The translations under genes were made by a program, and so were the position numbers. A DNA stretch of 64,000 nt from JAAYCI01 sp964371725 (GTDB taxonomy: Bacteria > Bacillota > Clostridia > Oscillospirales > Ruminococcaceae): contig CAYJNQ010000001.1 of assembly GCA_964371725.1 (NCBI GenBank), forward strand, positions 124,001 to 188,000, read 5' to 3'. Below, piece after piece: positions 33,943 to 43,374 of this stretch (the stretch's first letter is position 1; the number at the start of each line of letters is the position of its first letter). The notes beneath the pieces are model-generated. The model made no database searches and was not told the DNA's origin. It was given only the letters and a program-made list of their open reading frames with translations.

Positions 33943-35724
33943 CTACATTTTGTTCAAGCGCTCGACTTGTGCTTTGAGCAATTCGTCCATTTTGGCGGGC
34001 AAACGGCTGCCAAATTTGGCATACAGTTCAGCTGCGCCTTTGGCATCTTCCAACCACAGCTCTTTGTCCACACTCAACAGGTCTTTCACGGTTTCAAGGC
34101 TGATGTCATCAAGACCATCAATGTTGATGTCCTCGGCTTTTGGCAGGTAACCAATAGCGGTTTCCACTGCATCCACTTTTCCGTTGCAACGGTCCAAAAT
34201 CCACATCAAGATGCGCATGTTGTCGCCAAAGCCCGGCCAAATGAAACGGCCTTCGTCATCGGTGCGGAACCAGTTTACATTGAATACTTGTGGGGCTTTG
34301 TCGCCCAATTTTGCACCCATGTCGAGCCAATGTTGCCAGTAGCTGCCCATGTTGTAGCCACAGAAAGGAAGCATGGCCATTGGGTCGCGGCGCACAACGC
34401 CCACGGCACCGGCTGCGGCGGCAGTGGTTTCACTGGCCATGATGGAGCCCACGAACACACCGTGTTCCCAATTGAAACTTTGGTATACCAGCGGGGCCGT
34501 TTTGGCGCGGCGGCCACCAAAGACAATGGCCGATACCGGCACACCCTTCGGGTTTTCAAACTCTTTCGAGATGGACGGGCAATTGATAGCCGGTGCGGTG
34601 AAGCGACTGTTCGGATGGGCACCCTTGTCACTGCTTGTTTTGCCGTTCCAAGCTTGACCCAGCCAGTCGGTACCATTTTCGGGCGGATTTTTGTCGAGAC
34701 CTTCCCACCAAACGGTGTTGTCGTCGTTATTGCGCACCACATTGGTGAAGATGGTGTTGCTGCGTGTGGAGGCCAACGCGTTGTAGTTGCTCTTGTCGTT
34801 CGTGCCCGGGGCCACACCAAAGAAGCCGCTTTCGGGGTTGATGGCATAAAGCTGGCCGTCGTCACCGATGTGCATCCATGCGATGTCATCGCCCACTGTC
34901 CACACTTTGTAGCCTTTGTTTTTGTACACTTCCGGCGGAATAAGCATAGCAAGGTTTGTTTTTCCGCAAGCCGACGGGAAAGCACCTGTGACATATTGCA
35001 CGTTTCCGTTTGGATCTTCAATGCCCAAAATCAGCATATGCTCGGCCATCCAGCCCTCTTTCCAACCCTGGTAGGAAGCAATGCGCAAAGCAAAACACTT
35101 TTTGCCCAAAAGCACGTTGCCGCCGTAGCCACTGTTTACACTCCAGATGGCGTTGTCTTCGGGGAACTGCACAATGTAGCGGTTCTCTTCGTCGATGTTG
35201 GCTTTGGCGTGCATGCCGCGCACAAAATCGTTCGAGTCGCCCAGTTGGTCAAGGGCACACTGGCCAATGCGAGCCATGATATCCATGTTCAAAACAACAT
35301 AGATGGAGTCAGTGGTTTCCACACCCACTTTGCTGTAGGGCGAGCCCACAGGTCCCATCAAGAAGGGAATCACATACATTGTACGGCCCTTCATAGCGCC
35401 ATCATACAGAGGACGCAATTTGGCTTTCATGTCGTCAGGGTTCATCCAGTTATTCGTAGAGCCTGCATCCTCTTCATTTTTGGTGCAAATGAAGGTGCGG
35501 TTTTCTACACGGGCTACGTCGTTCTTGGCTGTGTGATGCCACAGACAACCGGGCAGTTTCTCTTGGTTCAGTTCACTCACTTCACCGCTTGCCACGGCTT
35601 CATCGCGCAGTGCTTTCAGTTGCTCGTCGCTTCCGTCAATCCACACCACTTTGTCGGGTTTGCAAAGAGCTGTCACTTCATCTACCCAGCTCAATACTTG
35701 TTGGTTGCTTGTCAATTTGCTCAT
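33943..35724 (-). CDS. pckG: phosphoenolpyruvate carboxykinase, GTP-type
   Basis: A 593-residue PEPCK of the GTP class. The kinase loop is FPSACGKTNLAM, unlike the GLSGTGKTT loop of the ATP class. MAEHMLILG, GDDIAWMHIG, NPESGFFGVAPGT, FGGRRAKTAPLVYQS and WFRTDDEGRFIWPGFG also fit. It interconverts oxaloacetate and PEP plus CO2, and in anaerobes may run toward oxaloacetate for fermentation. Most Firmicutes have the ATP enzyme, so the class is noteworthy though known in some Clostridia. It is monocistronic, with its own promoter and terminator. Confidence 0.95.
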   Translation of the reverse strand: MSKLTSNQQVLSWVDEVTALCKPDKVVWIDGSDEQLKALRDEAVASGEVSELNQEKLPGCLWHHTAKNDVARVENRTFICTKNEEDAGSTNNWMNPDDMKAKLRPLYDGAMKGRTMYVIPFLMGPVGSPYSKVGVETTDSIYVVLNMDIMARIGQCALDQLGDSNDFVRGMHAKANIDEENRYIVQFPEDNAIWSVNSGYGGNVLLGKKCFALRIASYQGWKEGWMAEHMLILGIEDPNGNVQYVTGAFPSACGKTNLAMLIPPEVYKNKGYKVWTVGDDIAWMHIGDDGQLYAINPESGFFGVAPGTNDKSNYNALASTRSNTIFTNVVRNNDDNTVWWEGLDKNPPENGTDWLGQAWNGKTSSDKGAHPNSRFTAPAINCPSISKEFENPKGVPVSAIVFGGRRAKTAPLVYQSFNWEHGVFVGSIMASETTAAAAGAVGVVRRDPMAMLPFCGYNMGSYWQHWLDMGAKLGDKAPQVFNVNWFRTDDEGRFIWPGFGDNMRILMWILDRCNGKVDAVETAIGYLPKAEDINIDGLDDISLETVKDLLSVDKELWLEDAKGAAELYAKFGSRLPAKMDELLKAQVERLNKM

Positions 35725-35818
35725 TCAGCGTACCACCTCTCAAAATATTTCCGCTTGCGGGGTTTGCACCGTATCCGTAAGAAAAGTAGTGACCCACAAC
35801 AAAACGTATTCATAGATA

Positions 35819-35847
35819 ATTGTACCCTACAAATGTAAAATACGCAA
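35819..35847 (-). promoter_or_regulatory. predicted promoter of the PEP carboxykinase gene
   Basis: TTGCGT, 17 bases, TACAAT, giving a leader of about 85 bases. Confidence 0.7.
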
Positions 35848-35925
35848 GCATCCACCCAAATGAACCACTCGCTTTATCGAATCCCACACATTTTTGTGTG
35901 TAAATCCCTTGTTTTTGTGCCTAGT

Positions 35926-36603
35926 CTACACATGAAAACGCTTGATGAACTCATTTTTAATGTTTTTGTCTGCCAAAAACAGTGTGCAAAGTAGCCCCGC
36001 CAAACCAAGACCCACACTTACCAACACAAGCGGCAGGTTTTTCGACAAACCCAAAAAATAAAAAAGTAGCGGCAATAGCCCAAGTGCACACACCGAAACT
36101 TGGTAAAAAACATAATGGCTCCAGTTGCGATAATCCAAAATTGAAACGATGCCGCTTATCACCGTTCCGGCTATCAGAATGGACGGCACCACATAGTTCA
36201 TGCTCCATCCCCTGTACCCGGTTACAAAATCCACAAGCACCATTGCCACACAGGTAAGCATCACCTGAAACAACAACACACGCACCACATTGGCCCTGCG
36301 CAGCATCCACGCCGGCACCAAAATCCACGTATAGGCAGCCGCTGCCAAAACCAAAAAGCTCCACCAGAGCTCGGGGGTGAGTAGAAAATTCACCAAAACC
36401 GAAAACAAACAGGCAAACACCGTTGCCGCTTGCAGCACACGGCGCATAAGGCTGAAGGTGGCAAAGCGCGTGTGCAGGTTTGGGTAGCTGTTCTTGGCGC
36501 GAAACATGGCCGGTTTATCCGATTTTTCCAGTTCTGCACCGCACACGGGGCAACCACTCCCCTTCACTCTCACCTCGATATGGCACGCATTACATACTCG
36601 CAT
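35926..36603 (-). CDS. membrane protein with N-terminal zinc ribbon (DUF6320-like)
   Basis: A 225-residue protein. The N-terminus has two cysteine pairs (CNAC and CPVC, residues 4-21) suggesting a zinc ribbon, then six hydrophobic segments. This combination, next to an alcohol-acetyltransferase-like gene, is seen in Firmicutes as DUF6320; that family name is from memory. It overlaps the acyltransferase gene by 14 bases, so the two proteins probably work together, perhaps in acylating an envelope lipid or glycan. No catalytic motif is seen here. Confidence 0.8.
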   Translation of the reverse strand: MRVCNACHIEVRVKGSGCPVCGAELEKSDKPAMFRAKNSYPNLHTRFATFSLMRRVLQAATVFACLFSVLVNFLLTPELWWSFLVLAAAAYTWILVPAWMLRRANVVRVLLFQVMLTCVAMVLVDFVTGYRGWSMNYVVPSILIAGTVISGIVSILDYRNWSHYVFYQVSVCALGLLPLLFYFLGLSKNLPLVLVSVGLGLAGLLCTLFLADKNIKNEFIKRFHV

Positions 36604-37867
36604 AATCCACCCCGTTTGTCTCCACTGTAACCTCTAGCCCGTCTTGCGCTAATTTTCGAATAATATTGCGCTGAATATCCATGCTGCGCAGGGTGCTGCT
36701 CATGGAAAACGCAAAATCGTTTTGATAAAAAATGGCGGCGCATTTAAAAGGCTCTTTTGGCGCACAGCTCAAAAGCAATGTTGCCCCCGTAATATAGCTC
36801 TCGAACTGCTTTGGCAGTTGCATCGCACCGAGGCTGGTGAAGCTTAATGTTGTGCTTTTGGAGCTTCTTTCAAAAACCGTACGAAGCGCCAGCATTTTAA
36901 TGGGCAGCGGCAAGGCACGTATCAGCGGGTTTCCACGCGTGGCTGTGGTGTAACTGATGTGGCTTTGCATACTCTCTTTGTTGATTTTTTCCTTAAACTG
37001 TGCTTTCACATCCTGTAAAATTTCATCAAAGTCCGCGTCGTCCTCATAGTCAAAACGAATGAACACATTGGAAAAGAAATTCAGCGCCGTCTTCGACTCG
37101 AACATATCGCGCAAGTCCACGGGCAAAAACAGGTGCACGGGCTGACGCTTTAAGATACCCGGGCGTTGTTTGCACACAGCCCAGCCAATCACGGCCGACA
37201 GATATTGTGCACGACTCACGTTTTTTTCCTTGCAAAAAGAACGAAACTGCTCCATATCGATGTGTACATGGAATATGCTTGTGCTTCCTACAAGGCTTCG
37301 CTCACCTCGAATTTTGTACGCTCGCCCAATGCGGTAACCACTTTTTTGTTTCAAATTGTAATTTTTCAGATAACTGTCTTCCACTTCACTTGCATTTTCG
37401 GCAAACCAGCGGCGGCGGCGGTCTGCTTCATTGAATGCGTTTGGATAAGCCATCATTAGGTATTGGCACACGAGTGATGACAGGAAGTCTTTTCCTGCAT
37501 TGCCATCTGTCAATACATGGAATACTTCCAAGTTGATACGATTTTCAAAATAACTCACCCGAAACAGAAAGTGACGGTTTTGCAAAGGGTCGATATAGCG
37601 ACAAGGGTAGTCTTCTTCCCTATATACAGACGGTTCTTCGTTGTTTTCCTCAAGATAGTACCAGAAGAAACCGCGTCGCAATCGCACGCGAAAATTTGGA
37701 AACCACAAAATGATGCGGCTGAGCGCCTGCTGCAAAACCTCGGGACGCACTGTTTGTTGCAAGGTGACGGCAATGCGATAGACATTGGAATATCGCGGTG
37801 ACGAAATAACCGGGAATAAGTTCGCCGTATTGTCAAGCTTATGCCAATGCTTGGTGTTTTCACTCAT
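36590..37867 (-). CDS. condensation-fold acyltransferase (alcohol acetyltransferase-like)
   Basis: A 425-residue protein of the BAHD/condensation/wax-ester-synthase fold. The catalytic HxxxDG motif is in EVFHVLTDGNAGKDFL (about residues 128-140). DLRDMFESKTALNFFSNV corresponds to the structural loop in the second half. Such enzymes move acyl groups from CoA or carriers to hydroxyl or amino groups. The tight overlap with the zinc-ribbon membrane protein gene points to a membrane-associated acylation step. The start follows GAGGAAAC. Confidence 0.85.
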   Translation of the reverse strand: MSENTKHWHKLDNTANLFPVISSPRYSNVYRIAVTLQQTVRPEVLQQALSRIILWFPNFRVRLRRGFFWYYLEENNEEPSVYREEDYPCRYIDPLQNRHFLFRVSYFENRINLEVFHVLTDGNAGKDFLSSLVCQYLMMAYPNAFNEADRRRRWFAENASEVEDSYLKNYNLKQKSGYRIGRAYKIRGERSLVGSTSIFHVHIDMEQFRSFCKEKNVSRAQYLSAVIGWAVCKQRPGILKRQPVHLFLPVDLRDMFESKTALNFFSNVFIRFDYEDDADFDEILQDVKAQFKEKINKESMQSHISYTTATRGNPLIRALPLPIKMLALRTVFERSSKSTTLSFTSLGAMQLPKQFESYITGATLLLSCAPKEPFKCAAIFYQNDFAFSMSSTLRSMDIQRNIIRKLAQDGLEVTVETNGVDYASM

Positions 37868-38185
37868 GTTGTTTCCTCGTTTTTGTTCAATCGATTGTAG
37901 CATACACGCCTTTTGCTAGGTATATAGTATAACATAAATCGTCTAATAAGAAACACGGTTTGTGGAAAAATATGCTTGTAATGCCAAAAACCACTTGCAC
38001 AAACCGAAATATTATAAATGCATGTGAGCCGATCTCATGAAAATTCCTTGTAATACATCTTGAAAAGGAAGGTGCTTTCTGCTATAATGCTTAAAGTACC
38101 TTTGCGCAGTAGCAGGCTTGCTCCTCATAGGCGGCACAACACCTCTACCGGGCAAATGGCGAATTTAAACATTGAGGAGAAAAAA
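37868..38185. other. divergent control region between acyltransferase and rpsO
   Basis: Contains the rpsO promoter at 38060-38088 and a leader of about 90 bases for rpsO. For the minus strand a TGTTATACT extended -10 box near 37930 may serve the acyltransferase operon. The rpsO leader can fold locally and could carry S15 feedback control, but no specific motif was confirmed. Confidence 0.5.
38060..38088 (+). promoter_or_regulatory. predicted rpsO promoter
   Basis: TTGAAA (38060), 17-base spacer, TATAAT (38083-38088). Confidence 0.8.
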
Positions 38186-38443
38186 ATGGTAAACAAACAA
38201 GACATCATGAAAGAGTATGCTGTGCACGAGGGCGATACAGGCTCTCCGGAAGTGCAAATTGCGCTGCTCACTGCACGCATCAACCACTTAACAGCACACA
38301 GCAAGCAAAACCCGAAGGATCATCACTCGAACCGCGGATTGCTCAAGATGGTCGGCCAGCGCCGCAACTTGCTGAAGTATCTGCAAAAGAAAGATGTACA
38401 ACGCTACCGCAGCCTGATTGCCCGCCTTGGCTTGCGTAAGTAA
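38186..38443 (+). CDS. rpsO: 30S ribosomal protein S15
   Basis: An 85-residue S15, full length. HEGDTGSPEVQIALLTARINHLT and the rRNA-binding stretch HHSNRGLLKMVGQRRNLLKYL are intact. It binds the central domain of 16S rRNA early in 30S assembly. The start follows GAGGAGA. It is followed by a terminator and pnp, the widely conserved rpsO-pnp order. Confidence 0.98.
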   Translation: MVNKQDIMKEYAVHEGDTGSPEVQIALLTARINHLTAHSKQNPKDHHSNRGLLKMVGQRRNLLKYLQKKDVQRYRSLIARLGLRK

Positions 38444-38455
38444 AATGGGAAAGTG

Positions 38456-38499
38456 CCTGAAAGTGGTGTGTCGGCTTGGCACGCGCTTTCAGGTTTTTT
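38456..38499 (+). terminator. intrinsic terminator after rpsO
   Basis: Stem CCTGAAAG/CTTTCAGG extended by GTGTG/CAC pairs, then six T. Confidence 0.85.
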
Positions 38500-38528
38500 A
38501 TACACACAATCAATTGCAGCGAAGAATC

Positions 38529-38635
38529 TTAGCAATGAACGGAACCTTTTGAGGAAACGATTTTTAAAAGGTTGCCTTGATTGCTAAATTTCTTCAAAAG
38601 CAACGGTTCACAAAAAGCCTGAACGCTTTTTGTGG
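38529..38635 (+). promoter_or_regulatory. structured pnp leader (two hairpins)
   Basis: First element: TTAGCAAT (38529) pairs with ATTGCTAA (38580) and AACCTTTT (38543) with AAAAGGTT (38566). Second: CACAAAAAGC pairs with GCTTTTTGTG (38610-38635) just before the ribosome site. In E. coli pnp controls its own mRNA through a leader hairpin cut by RNase III, so a similar role is plausible. Confidence 0.55.
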
Positions 38636-38655
38636 CAGAAACGGAGGAGAAGAAA

Positions 38656-40797
38656 TTGAGTGAAATGCAAAACCCGATGAGCCCAAAAGTGAGCTATCCC
38701 CATCACAAAGTGTTCAAAACAGAATTGGCCGGCCGCCCCTTGGAGGTGGAAGTGGGGAAAATGGGGGGACTTGCCAACGGCAGTTGCTTCATCCGCTACG
38801 GCGATACCTGCCTGTTTTGCAATGCTACAATGAGCGGACGCCCGCGCGAAGGGATTGATTTTTTCCCGCTAAGTGTAGATTTTGAGGAAAAATTATACGC
38901 AGTAGGGCGTATCCCCGGCTCGTTCATGCGCCGTGAGGGCCGCCCGGGTGAAAAAGCCATTTTAACAAGCCGCGTGATTGACCGCCAAATCCGCCCGCTG
39001 TTCCCAAAAGATATGCGCAACGATGTGTCTGTGGTGATGACTGTGATGAGCGTCGACCAAGATTGCAGCCCTGAGGTGGTGGGCATGATTGGCACCTCCA
39101 TTGTGCTATCTATTTCAGACATCCCCTGGAACGGCCCCTTGGCCGGCGTAATGATGGGGCTTGTAGACGGCGAACTGATTGTGAACCCAAGCGAGGAGCA
39201 GCGCGAAACCGGAGACCTGGCCCTTACGGTGGCAGCCTCCAAAGAGAAAATTGTGATGATAGAGGCCGGAGCCAATGAAGTGGATGAAACCACGATGCTT
39301 CGAGCCATTCAAGAGGCACACGACGAAGTGAAAAAACTCATTGCTTTCATTGAAGGCATGGTGGCAGAAATCGGCAAACCCAAGGTGGAATTCCCCTCCA
39401 TGGAGCTGGATGCCGCGTTGCTTGCCGAGGTGAAAGAAGCCTACTTAGAGCGTTTCAAAGCCGCGATGGACACAGACGACAAAAATGTGCGTGATGAGCG
39501 CTTGGCACCGATTCAAGACGAGCTCATTGAGCGTTATTCCGATGAATTTGGCAGCTCTGTAGTGGATGAGCTCATGTATAAAATGCAAAAAAATGTGGTG
39601 CGTCGTTGGCTTTTGGATGACGGCAAGCGTGTAGACGGCCGCGGCATCAATGAAATTCGCCCCTTGGGCGCAGAGGTGGGCTTACTTCCGCGCGCTCATG
39701 GCAGCGGCCTGTTCACGCGTGGGCAAACGCAGGCCCTCACAGTGGCCACGCTGTCCACCATGCGTGATGCCCAAATCATCGACGATATCTCCAGCGAAAA
39801 TGAAAAACGATACATGCATCATTACAATTTCCCACCCTATTCCGTGGGCGAAGCACGTGCACCACGCAGCCCGGGGCGCCGTGAAATTGGCCACGGTGCC
39901 TTGGCAGAACGTGCCCTGATGCCCGTTTTGCCCAGTGTGCAGGATTTCCCCTATTCTATGCGCCTCGTTTCGGAAGTGCTGTCCTCAAATGGTTCCACAA
40001 GCCAGGCTGCCATCTGTGGTTCCACATTGGCCCTCATGGATGCAGGCGTGCCCATCAAGGAGCCTGTGGCCGGCATCTCTTGCGGCCTCATCACCGAGGA
40101 TGATCGTTGGATGACCATGCTGGACATCCAGGGCGTGGAAGACTTCCACGGCGACATGGACTTCAAAGTGGGCGGCACACGCAACGGCATTACAGCCATT
40201 CAGATGGACATCAAAGTGGACGGCCTCAGCTACGAAGTTGTAGAAGAAGCATTCGAAAAATGCCGCAAAGCGCGCCTTTATATCCTAGATGACATTATGA
40301 AACCGGCCATTGCACAGCCGCGCGAAGAATTGTCTGCCTATGCGCCCAAGATGCTGAGCATTACGATTGATGTGGACAAAATCCGTGATGTGATTGGCAA
40401 AGGCGGCAAGGTGATTCAGGAAATTTCCTCCACAAACAACGTGAAGATTGATGTGGAAGACGACGGACGTGTGCATGTTTCGGCCATCAATATCGACGAT
40501 GCTCGCCGCGCTTTGCATACAATTAAAACCATTGTGGAAGACCCCGAAGTTGGTGCCATTTATAAAGGCAAGGTGACACGCCTGATGAACTTTGGCGCCT
40601 TTGTGGAAATTGCACCGGGCAAGGAAGGGCTTGTACATATTTCAAAACTCGACCAAAAACGTGTGGAACGTGTGGAAGATATCGTGGCCGTGGGTGACGA
40701 GTTGCTTGTGAAAGTGACCGAGATAGACCAGCAAGGCCGCTTAAACCTTTCTCGCAAGGACGCCTTGGCAGATTTGGCTGCAAAGCACGGGGAATAA
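38656..40797 (+). CDS. pnp: polyribonucleotide nucleotidyltransferase (PNPase)
   Basis: A 713-residue phosphorolytic 3'-5' exoribonuclease, the RNA-degradosome core. Order: RNase PH domain 1, an all-helical linker, catalytic RNase PH domain 2 (PRSPGRREIGHGALAERA; SSNGSTSQA; DFKVGGTRNGITAIQMD), KH domain with IGKGGKVIQEI near residue 580, and S1 domain GAFVEIAPGKEGLVH. A TTG start, six bases after GGAGGAG, was chosen; an ATG three codons later and a GTG eight codons earlier are alternatives. The length is standard. Confidence 0.97.
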   Translation: MSEMQNPMSPKVSYPHHKVFKTELAGRPLEVEVGKMGGLANGSCFIRYGDTCLFCNATMSGRPREGIDFFPLSVDFEEKLYAVGRIPGSFMRREGRPGEKAILTSRVIDRQIRPLFPKDMRNDVSVVMTVMSVDQDCSPEVVGMIGTSIVLSISDIPWNGPLAGVMMGLVDGELIVNPSEEQRETGDLALTVAASKEKIVMIEAGANEVDETTMLRAIQEAHDEVKKLIAFIEGMVAEIGKPKVEFPSMELDAALLAEVKEAYLERFKAAMDTDDKNVRDERLAPIQDELIERYSDEFGSSVVDELMYKMQKNVVRRWLLDDGKRVDGRGINEIRPLGAEVGLLPRAHGSGLFTRGQTQALTVATLSTMRDAQIIDDISSENEKRYMHHYNFPPYSVGEARAPRSPGRREIGHGALAERALMPVLPSVQDFPYSMRLVSEVLSSNGSTSQAAICGSTLALMDAGVPIKEPVAGISCGLITEDDRWMTMLDIQGVEDFHGDMDFKVGGTRNGITAIQMDIKVDGLSYEVVEEAFEKCRKARLYILDDIMKPAIAQPREELSAYAPKMLSITIDVDKIRDVIGKGGKVIQEISSTNNVKIDVEDDGRVHVSAINIDDARRALHTIKTIVEDPEVGAIYKGKVTRLMNFGAFVEIAPGKEGLVHISKLDQKRVERVEDIVAVGDELLVKVTEIDQQGRLNLSRKDALADLAAKHGE

Positions 40798-40815
40798 ACA
40801 AAGATAAAAACGGAG

Positions 40816-40845
40816 TGAGGGTGGCATACAGCCACCCTCATTTTT
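40816..40845 (+). terminator. intrinsic terminator after pnp
   Basis: Ten-bp stem TGAGGGTGGC/GCCACCCTCA with a five-base loop, then five T. Confidence 0.9.
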
Positions 40846-40870
40846 CTAAGAAAAGCTACGGCGGTGTAGC

Positions 40871-40899
40871 TGTTCTTTTTATTGTTTGCGTGTTATAAT
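40871..40899 (+). promoter_or_regulatory. predicted promoter of sdaAB-sdaAA
   Basis: Extended -10 element TGTTATAAT (-10 at 40894-40899) with a poor -35 box. Confidence 0.55.
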
Positions 40900-40932
40900 A
40901 CAGAAAAGGCTTGCAAGGAGGGGTACAAAGCG

Positions 40933-41604
40933 GTGGAACTAAGCATCTTTGAAATTTTGGGTCCTGTCATGATCGGTCCCTCCTCTAGCCACACGGCCGG
41001 AGCCGCCCGCCTTGGGCGTGTGGCTGCCATCATTGCAAAAAAAGAATTTGATGTGGTGTCGTTTGGCTTGTCCGGCTCGTTTGCCAAAACAGGCAAACCG
41101 CATGGAACACACAAAGCTCTTCTTGCGGGTGCCCTTGGATTTCATACAGACGATGTGCGGTTGCGAGACGCTTTTCATGAAGCTGAAAAACGCGGTATTC
41201 GTGCTGAATTTCATGAAGAGGACCTCGAGGAAATGCATGAAAATGCAGTTCACATACGTTTTTTTCATCTCGACGGCACACACAGCGATATCTACGGTGC
41301 CTCTGTGGGCGGGGGAAGAATCAGCATTCGACGCATCGGCGAGCTAGAAACAGAAATCACTGCAACAAGCCCTACCTTGGTGGTGTATTACCTGGATAAG
41401 CCCGGCTTTGTAAGCAAAATGGGACGTGTGTTGGCAAAACAGGAAATCAACATTGCCGTAATGCGTGTGTCACGCACAGCAAAAGGGGGGTTTGCCACTG
41501 CGGTGATCGAGGCCGATGAATCTTTCCCCGAAGAAGTTGTAGACGCGGTGCATGGAATCAACAATGTGATGGAGGTGATGGTAATCGATGTACCGGAGCT
41601 TTGA
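40933..41604 (+). CDS. sdaAB: L-serine dehydratase beta subunit
   Basis: A 223-residue beta chain of the two-subunit iron-sulfur serine dehydratase found in Gram-positive anaerobes. The GPVMIGPSSSHTAGAARLGR block is diagnostic, and the C-terminal ACT domain (about residues 150-220: PGFVSKMGRVLAKQEINIAVMRVSR) likely senses serine. The start is a GTG 11 bases after AGGAGG. It overlaps the alpha gene by 17 bases. Together they convert L-serine to pyruvate and ammonia. Confidence 0.96.
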   Translation: MELSIFEILGPVMIGPSSSHTAGAARLGRVAAIIAKKEFDVVSFGLSGSFAKTGKPHGTHKALLAGALGFHTDDVRLRDAFHEAEKRGIRAEFHEEDLEEMHENAVHIRFFHLDGTHSDIYGASVGGGRISIRRIGELETEITATSPTLVVYYLDKPGFVSKMGRVLAKQEINIAVMRVSRTAKGGFATAVIEADESFPEEVVDAVHGINNVMEVMVIDVPEL

Positions 41605-42484
41605 GGAACTTTTTGCGCAGGCAGAAGAACAAAACGCACCTCTTTGGCGCATTATTTTAGACAACGAAATGAATGTTTCAGACAAATCGGAGCAAGCGGT
41701 GATGCACGAGCTGAAAATACGCTGGGATGTGATGAGCGAGGCTGCCTTGCAAGGCTTGACCAAACGCCTGACGCAAGAGCACTCCATTGGCAAAGACAGC
41801 CTTGCAAGCAGGCAAGAAAAATACAGTCTGCTTGGCACGGTTACGGGCAAAAACATCAACCACATGATGGCCATGGCCTTTTCTGCAAGCGAAGTGAATG
41901 CCTCGATGGGTCGCATTTGTGCCGCGCCCACGGCAGGCTCCTCCGGTGTGTTGCCGGCCGTGCTACTCAGCGCTATAGAGGGCACGCACACAAGCGACGA
42001 GCAGCTCATGGAAGCCTTGCTTGTGGCCGGTGGTGTGGGTGCTATCATCACCCGCAACGCCACTGTGTCCGGCGCAGAAGGTGGTTGCCAGGCAGAATGT
42101 GGTTCGGCTGCTGCAATGGCAGCCGCTGCTGTGGTATATCTGGCCGGTGGGACGCCCGAAATGGTGGGCGAAGCCGTATCCCTCTCATTTATGAATTGCA
42201 TGGGCCTTGTTTGTGATCCAGTGGCAGGGCAGGTGCAAGTGCCCTGTTTTTATCGAAATGCCTCTCAAGCGGTCAATGCCGTTATCAGTGCCGACATGGT
42301 GCTGGCGGGTCAGTCGGCCGGCATTCCGCCGGACGAAGTGGTGGAGGCCATGTATAAAACCGGAAAGCGTCTGGCACCAGAACTCAAAGAAACAGCGGCC
42401 GGCGGTGTTGCCATAGCACCCACCGCTGCGCGTTATGCAAAAAAATTGCAAAACGAAGGGTGCGAGGAAGAAAACAGCCAGTAA
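41588..42484 (+). CDS. sdaAA: L-serine dehydratase alpha subunit
   Basis: A 298-residue catalytic chain. Cysteines for the [4Fe-4S] cluster lie in GAEGGCQAECG and in GLVCDPVAGQVQVPC. The substrate loop APTAGSSGVLPAVL is intact. The cluster binds serine directly as a Lewis acid. Oxygen sensitivity of this enzyme class fits an anaerobic host with rubrerythrin. Ends before a strong terminator. Confidence 0.97.
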   Translation: MYRSFEELFAQAEEQNAPLWRIILDNEMNVSDKSEQAVMHELKIRWDVMSEAALQGLTKRLTQEHSIGKDSLASRQEKYSLLGTVTGKNINHMMAMAFSASEVNASMGRICAAPTAGSSGVLPAVLLSAIEGTHTSDEQLMEALLVAGGVGAIITRNATVSGAEGGCQAECGSAAAMAAAAVVYLAGGTPEMVGEAVSLSFMNCMGLVCDPVAGQVQVPCFYRNASQAVNAVISADMVLAGQSAGIPPDEVVEAMYKTGKRLAPELKETAAGGVAIAPTAARYAKKLQNEGCEEENSQ

Positions 42485-42538
42485 ATGGTGTGGCTATTTT
42501 GTTTAAGACCCACCACCTATACGCATTCTGCAACCAAA

Positions 42539-42571
42539 AACGCCACCCAGCTTGATGCGGTGGCGTTTTTT
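42539..42571 (+). terminator. intrinsic terminator after sdaAA
   Basis: Nine-bp stem AACGCCACC/GGTGGCGTT with an 11-base loop, then a T-run. Confidence 0.9.
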
Positions 42572-43374
42572 ATGACGTTATGTTTTGAAGTTGCAGTGCT
42601 GTGAAACCAGTTTTTGAAACTTGTAAAATTCGGACTATCTATACTGTTTTACAAGAATGAAAACATGGAAGCCTTGTATGAAATGGATATGATTTCCTAC
42701 TTAGAAATGTTTACATATGTGTTTACAAATTGCCTACTTACAAGAACTGAACACTTTCCAGCAATCTATATGGAAACACAAGGTTCACTACGCGGTATGT
42801 TTCGGTAAAGCATTTAACCAATTATTGTATTTGGCTTACCAGTCCCAAGTCAATAATTATAATCCATCTTACAAAGTATGACTTACTTAAGCGCTGTCTG
42901 TTGCAACTACTTTGTATTTTGCTTACCGCTTGCCACCTTGTTTTCTTGTCAGGCGGCTTCCCTTTCAAAAACATAAACACTGCTACATCAAAAACCAAGG
43001 AATCTATCTTTTCTTTTTGTCCTCTTTGTTTCCCACGCTAAACTCTATCTGTTTTTCTTTTGGGGAGTGCAAATTTGCAAATAGCCGGCAAATAGCATTC
43101 ACAAAGATTTCCAAAGATTCCTTTTTTGGTATCTTCACGAACAGATACCCGCGACTGTTTAAAGCTATAAATCAATACCCTAGGTTTTACCATGTCTTTC
43201 CTATCATACACAAACCATGTGCAAAACCCGCCGATGCCAAAACAGTGTATACCCAAAACATATATACATCTGCTGTACAAACAACTTCGTGCCCTTAAAG
43301 CGTATTGACAGAATCTGTTTGCGTCGAATTTAAGTCTTGTATGGCACCGTTTCGAATCTTTCTGAATGATTCTA

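Noticed and set aside
43038..43280. 80-codon minus-strand gene in the AT-rich island
   Set aside because: No ribosome site, no motif, and frames on the opposite strand are equally open.
42912..43298. 128-codon plus-strand gene in the AT-rich island
   Set aside because: No ribosome site before the start and no family features; probably chance opening in AT-rich DNA.
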